Source of the DNA: Nitrospinota bacterium
Lineage (GTDB): Bacteria > Nitrospinota > Nitrospinia > UBA9942
DNA length: 8,057 nt
Direction of reading: 5' to 3'
Assembly: GCA_003489165.1 (NCBI GenBank)
Contig: DNJG01000015.1
Location: 8,974 to 17,030 of the forward strand
Translations under genes and position numbers: made by a program
Notes under the pieces: model-generated
What the model was told of the DNA's origin: nothing
The model's database searches: none
What the model saw: only the letters and a program-made list of their open reading frames with translations
Part shown: positions 5,258-8,057 of the stretch, in pieces
Layout of the letters: each line of letters starts with the position of its first letter
How positions within the stretch are numbered: the stretch's first letter is position 1

Positions 5258-6205
5258 ATGAATTCTTCTAAAAAAACAATTTCAGTTGACGGGGTTAATC
5301 TTACGCTAAGCCATCCTGATATCACAGATATTAGATGGATAGGTAATGGCGAGATACTGAAACAACTCCTTGCATGCTGGCTTGTCGTTGATGAGAAGGA
5401 TTTGCCCCTCTCACCACGAGTTACAGGAACTCCCGGCATAGGGAAGACCACCCTTGCAACGGCTGCAGCAAAATTAAGAGGACAGCCTCTCTATATATTT
5501 CAATGCACAGCTGATACAAGGCCCGAAGACCTTCTCATAACACCAGTTCTGTCTGAATCGGGGAAGATTTCATATCATGCCTCACCTCTTGTAAGTGCAA
5601 TGCTTACAGGCGGTATATGTATCCTTGATGAGGGTAACCGCATGAATGAAAAGAGCTGGGCATCTCTCGCACCTCTGCTTGACTACAGGCGGTATGTTGA
5701 ATCTATAGTCGCGGGTATAACCATTCATGCCGATAGTGAATTCAGGTGCTGTGTAACAATGAATGATGATGAATCAACTTTTGAAATACCTGATTATATC
5801 CTTTCAAGACTACAGCCGACACTCTCACTCGGTTTTCCTGACAAAAAGAGCGAGATGTCAATACTGCAGTATCACCTCCCATTTGCAGAGGATGAAATGC
5901 TCAGGATGACAGTAGATTTCCTCCAGAGGTCTCACCAGCTTAATCTTGACTTTTCTCCAAGGGATGGAATCCATCTACTTCAGTATGCAATTAAGAGGCT
6001 GTCCCAAGACCCGCAACACCCGATTTCAAGGGATGAAGTATGGAAAGAGTCAATTAAAAACATACTCGGTGAAGACGCCTTAAATCTTGACAAGATGGCT
6101 GAGAAAAAGAAAAAAACTTTTGGAGAAGAAGGATTCCCGATGGGAATGGGTGATTTCTTCTTTGACTCCGACAGCCCCCTTCATCCGGATAGAGAAAATA
6201 TATAA
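5258..6205 (+). CDS. MoxR-type AAA ATPase without a visible VWA partner
   Basis: This is a 315-aa cytoplasmic AAA ATPase. Walker A is GTPGIGKTT (57-65, Lys63), Walker B is GICILDEGNRM (119-129, Asp124/Glu125), sensor 1 is around Asn169 in CVTMND, a likely arginine finger is Arg184 (ILSRLQPT), and sensor 2 lies near SPRDG (Arg235). The stretch LTGGICILDEGNRMNEKSWASLAPLLDYR is the layout of MoxR/dynein-related ATPases. These usually act as chaperones for metal insertion or complex assembly, most often beside a von Willebrand factor A gene; none is visible here. The tail is Lys-rich (AEKKKKTF), then Gly/Met/Phe/Asp-rich (MGMGDFFFDSDSP), and may be flexible. The neighbours are a radical SAM gene and an oxidoreductase operon, with gaps of 75 and 152 nt, so it may form its own transcription unit. 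The ATG at 5258 is chosen because it starts the conserved frame; its ribosome site is weak. Confidence 0.85.
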   Translation: MNSSKKTISVDGVNLTLSHPDITDIRWIGNGEILKQLLACWLVVDEKDLPLSPRVTGTPGIGKTTLATAAAKLRGQPLYIFQCTADTRPEDLLITPVLSESGKISYHASPLVSAMLTGGICILDEGNRMNEKSWASLAPLLDYRRYVESIVAGITIHADSEFRCCVTMNDDESTFEIPDYILSRLQPTLSLGFPDKKSEMSILQYHLPFAEDEMLRMTVDFLQRSHQLNLDFSPRDGIHLLQYAIKRLSQDPQHPISRDEVWKESIKNILGEDALNLDKMAEKKKKTFGEEGFPMGMGDFFFDSDSPLHPDRENI

Positions 6206-6221
6206 GGACAAAATCAAATTA

Positions 6222-6335
6222 ATCCGCAGATTACACAGATTTTAAAATATTTTAACAAAAGATAGACAGGATGCCTTGTTAAATTAGTTTTTTTTTATTG
6301 TTTTTAATCTGCGTTAATCTGCGAAATCTGCGGAT
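6222..6335. repeat. Inverted repeat of AATCTGCG units before the oxidoreductase genes
   Basis: The right side has three AATCTGCG units (6306-6313, 6316-6323, 6325-6332) spaced 9-10 nt apart. The left side, 6222-6241, is the opposite orientation (ATCCGCAGATT, then ACACAGATT). The outer 20 nt of each arm (6222-6241 and 6316-6335) match at 18 positions when one is reversed and complemented. Between them lie about 75 nt of AT-rich sequence. The element fills most of the 152-nt gap between the MoxR-type and gamma/delta genes. Confidence 0.85.
6251..6296 (+). terminator. Weak intrinsic terminator candidate after the MoxR gene
   Basis: TTTAACAA (6251-6258) pairs with TTGTTAAA (6276-6283) as a perfect 8-bp but AT-rich stem with a 17-nt loop. 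A run of nine T (6288-6296) follows 4 nt later. The stem is weak and lies about 45 nt after the ATPase stop codon, inside the loop of the larger inverted repeat, so termination here is uncertain. Confidence 0.3.
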
Positions 6336-6342
6336 ATATAAT
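6314..6342 (+). promoter_or_regulatory. Possible promoter of the oxidoreductase operon
   Basis: A perfect TATAAT (6337-6342) lies 15 nt before the ATG at 6358. The hexamer 17 nt upstream, TTAATC (6314-6319), matches the -35 consensus at only three positions and is part of the repeat units. If real, the repeat array supplies the upstream part of this promoter. The leader would be about 9 nt, with no ribosome site. Confidence 0.35.
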
Positions 6343-6357
6343 TTCCTTTGTATAAAA

Positions 6358-7254
6358 ATGTTAAGAATAAGATTCCACGGCAGGGGCGGTCAGGGGACGA
6401 AGATTGCAAGCAGGCTTGTTGGAACAGCCGCTTTTCTTGACGGTCTCTACGCACAGGATTTCCCGCTATATGGAGCCGAGAGGAGAGGTGCACCGATAAC
6501 CGCATTTACCCGCATATCCAGAGAACCTATCTTAGAACGGGGTGTAATATCAGAGCCTGATATTCTAATAGTAATGGATGAAACCCTTCTGAATGACCCA
6601 ATGGCAATGCCATTAACAGGGCTGAAGGAGGACGGAGTCATTTTTTTAAATACAACCCATAGCCCGGCAGAAGCAAAAAATAAATATAAAATCAAGGCAC
6701 AGATAATTACATTAGATATAACAAAGATTGGCATTGATACACTCGGAAAGCCCATTCTCAGCACCCTTGCAGGCGGTGCTGCATCAAGGATTGTAGGCAT
6801 TAGAGAGGATTCATTAAAAAGGGCTATTGAAAAAGAACTGTCTGATATAACAACAGACAGTGAACTTATTAAAAAAAATATAGAGGCATCACTTTACTGC
6901 TTTAATAACATTACACCTGTAGAGGTAAAAACCTCTGAAATCACACATAAAGGAAGCACTGTTATCTCCGTGCCATTTGAAGCAGCCTCAATCTCAACAC
7001 CTTCTGTAAATACAGCAGGAAATACCCCTTTGCGAAAGACAGGCAACTGGCGGACATTTAAACCGATTTTTAATTATGAATTATGCAATAAATGTATGAT
7101 ATGTGTTGCGAGATGCCCTGACGGTTGCATTGCTATAATGAATGAACGGGGTTTCCCATCTATAGATTACGACAACTGTAAGGGATGCCTGATATGTATT
7201 GACGAATGCCCTGTTCATGCGATAGAAAAAATTAGGGAGGTTCACACATGGTAG
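6358..7254 (+). CDS. 2-oxoacid:ferredoxin oxidoreductase, fused gamma and delta subunits
   Basis: The 298-aa product joins two subunits of pyruvate-type ferredoxin oxidoreductases, which convert a 2-oxoacid and CoA to acyl-CoA, CO2 and reduced ferredoxin. The N-terminal gamma domain (about 1-180) has the start MLRIRFHGRGGQGTKIA, YGAERRGAPITAFTRI, and STLAGGAASRIVGI. A linker (about 190-230) leads to a delta domain with two 4Fe-4S motifs: Cys243, Cys246, Cys249, Cys253 and Cys274, Cys277, Cys280, Cys284, both of CxxCxxCxxxCP form. Cys257 is an extra cysteine near the first cluster. The reading frame stays open to a TTG at 6298, but those 20 codons are read from the AATCTGCG repeat (VNLRNLRI), so the ATG at 6358, which gives the family N-terminus, is the start. 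The stop overlaps the next gene by 7 nt. Pyruvate is the likeliest substrate but 2-ketoisovalerate or 2-oxoglutarate cannot be excluded. Confidence 0.9.
   Translation: MLRIRFHGRGGQGTKIASRLVGTAAFLDGLYAQDFPLYGAERRGAPITAFTRISREPILERGVISEPDILIVMDETLLNDPMAMPLTGLKEDGVIFLNTTHSPAEAKNKYKIKAQIITLDITKIGIDTLGKPILSTLAGGAASRIVGIREDSLKRAIEKELSDITTDSELIKKNIEASLYCFNNITPVEVKTSEITHKGSTVISVPFEAASISTPSVNTAGNTPLRKTGNWRTFKPIFNYELCNKCMICVARCPDGCIAIMNERGFPSIDYDNCKGCLICIDECPVHAIEKIREVHTW
7235..7240 (+). promoter_or_regulatory. Canonical ribosome binding site of the alpha subunit gene
   Basis: GGGAGG lies inside the end of the gamma/delta gene, 7 nt before the ATG at 7248. It fixes that start codon and supports coupled translation of the overlapping genes. 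It is the only well-spaced strong Shine-Dalgarno sequence in the window. Confidence 0.8.
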
Positions 7255-8057
7255 CAATAAAGGAGATGCTTACAGGAAATTCTTCTGCTGCGTGGGGTGT
7301 GAGGCTTGCAGAGATTGATTATATCCCTGCTTACCCTATTACACCACAGACAGAGATTATTGAGACACTGGCAAAATGGATAAGCGACGGGGTCATGGAT
7401 ACAAGAATGGTTACAATGGACTCCGAGCATTCTATGATTACGGCGGGGGGGGCTGCATCAGCCACAGGGGTGAGGGCATTTACTGCAACTTCAAGTCAGG
7501 GGCTTCTGTACGGTTTTGAGATGCTCTATACAGTGGCTGGATGGCGTGTCCCCCTCGTGATGGTGAATGTATCAAGGGGGCTCTCAGCACCGATAACACT
7601 TGAGCCTGACCATAATGATATCCTGTCTGCAAGGGATTCAGGGTTTTTACAGATTCATTGTGAGACCTGTCAGGAGGTTCTTGATTCTATTCTGATAGCT
7701 TACAGACTTGCAGAGGATGAACGGGTGCTTTTACCTATCTTTGTTAATATGGATGGTTTTCACCTCTCATTCACGAGGGAGCCTGTAGAGATTCCAGACA
7801 TAGAAGATGTCAGGAGGTTCTTGCCAACTTATAATCCCAAACACGCCTTTTTTAAGGCGAGTCAGCCTATGGCACAGGGTATTGCAGTCTTAGGCGGACC
7901 AATATATTCTTATTTCAAATACCAGATGCACCTTGCGAGTCAAAAGGGACTTGAGGTTTATAAAGAAATCAGTAAAGAATTTGAAAATATATTTTTCAGA
8001 AGATACGACACATTAGAAGGATATATGACAGATGATGCCGAATATATACTGATTATG
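7248..8057 (+). CDS. porA: 2-oxoacid:ferredoxin oxidoreductase alpha subunit (5' part, runs off the window)
   Basis: The frame is open from ATG 7248 to the last base, giving 270 residues and no stop; the family is typically close to 400 aa, so about a third is missing. The N-terminal pyrimidine-binding domain of the thiamine diphosphate enzyme is clear: YIPAYPITPQTEIIETL (25-41), VTMDSEHSMITAGGAASATG (55-74), TATSSQGLLYGFEMLY and SAPITLEPDHNDILSARDSGF. The second domain begins near residue 205 and is cut by the window end. Together with a beta subunit, expected downstream and not visible, it forms the catalytic core, and the fused gamma/delta protein carries the electrons to ferredoxin. It overlaps the preceding gene by 7 nt and has a good ribosome site. 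POR versus related 2-oxoacid oxidoreductases is not settled; the gene symbol follows the general pattern of the alpha chain. Confidence 0.92.
   Translation, partial: MVAIKEMLTGNSSAAWGVRLAEIDYIPAYPITPQTEIIETLAKWISDGVMDTRMVTMDSEHSMITAGGAASATGVRAFTATSSQGLLYGFEMLYTVAGWRVPLVMVNVSRGLSAPITLEPDHNDILSARDSGFLQIHCETCQEVLDSILIAYRLAEDERVLLPIFVNMDGFHLSFTREPVEIPDIEDVRRFLPTYNPKHAFFKASQPMAQGIAVLGGPIYSYFKYQMHLASQKGLEVYKEISKEFENIFFRRYDTLEGYMTDDAEYILIM

Noticed and set aside
6298..6357. Longer N-terminus of the gamma/delta protein from a TTG codon
   Set aside because: These codons are read from the AATCTGCG repeat; MLRIRFHGRGGQG from ATG 6358 is the family start.
6447..6800. Minus-strand open frame of 117 codons opposite the gamma/delta gene
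   Set aside because: It is a shadow of a strongly conserved + strand gene, with no recognisable domain.
7444..7450. Seven-G run suggesting a frameshift in the alpha subunit gene
   Set aside because: The conserved AGGAASATG reads through in frame, so no error is indicated.

Overview
The window is a gene-dense stretch of bacterial chromosome, AT-rich (roughly 40% GC by eye), with every convincing gene on the + strand. The gene set includes de novo pyrimidine synthesis, an all-trans long-chain prenyl diphosphate synthase (a respiratory quinone side-chain enzyme), an AMMECR1 protein with a radical SAM partner, and a multi-subunit 2-oxoacid:ferredoxin oxidoreductase. That suggests an anaerobic or facultative, probably uncultured Gram-negative bacterium of the Nitrospirota/Desulfobacterota/Schekmanbacteria sort. 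The placement is an impression from protein style, not a search result.

Layout. Positions 1-554 hold the C-terminal half of a class I dihydroorotase (pyrC). A 101-nt gap follows, then carA (656-1795), the glutaminase subunit of carbamoyl-phosphate synthetase. Thirteen nt later comes an unrecognised lipoprotein (1809-2462). A polyprenyl diphosphate synthase follows (2583-3578, ATG preferred over an upstream TTG). Next are an AMMECR1-domain protein (3664-4176) and, 22 nt on, an AmmeMemoRadiSam-type radical SAM enzyme (4199-5182). An orphan MoxR-type AAA ATPase (5258-6205) comes next. The window ends with a 2-oxoacid:ferredoxin oxidoreductase operon: a fused gamma/delta subunit (6358-7254) overlapping the start of the alpha subunit (7248 to beyond the end).

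The most distinctive feature is not a gene. Several gene boundaries, and the inside of two genes, carry arrays of very short tandem units that also occur in inverted orientation. These are heptamers of GAAGTCA type inside carA (1181-1215) and across the signal peptide of the lipoprotein (1814-1917), octamers CCCTTGAA/CCCACGAA just before the AMMECR1 gene (3588-3660), and AATCTGCG units in inverted arrangement before the oxidoreductase genes (6222-6335). Smaller versions lie before carA and the MoxR gene. In carA the array is read as a charged insert in the interdomain linker. In the lipoprotein one arm encodes the charged N-terminus and the opposite arm encodes the hydrophobic core of the signal peptide.

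Classical Shine-Dalgarno sites are scarce. Only the alpha subunit of the oxidoreductase has a well-spaced one (7235-7240). The lipoprotein has a strong but badly spaced one. carA and the prenyl synthase may be leaderless, with promoter-like elements ending about 6 nt before the ATG.

No RNA genes, CRISPR arrays or insertion sequences were seen. The genes form probable local units (pyrC-carA-lipoprotein, AMMECR1-radical SAM, oxidoreductase gamma/delta-alpha). No single novel multi-gene system is clear. The best candidates for novelty are the repeat-derived protein segments, the incomplete AmmeMemoRadiSam pair and the orphan MoxR with a palindrome in its putative promoter.
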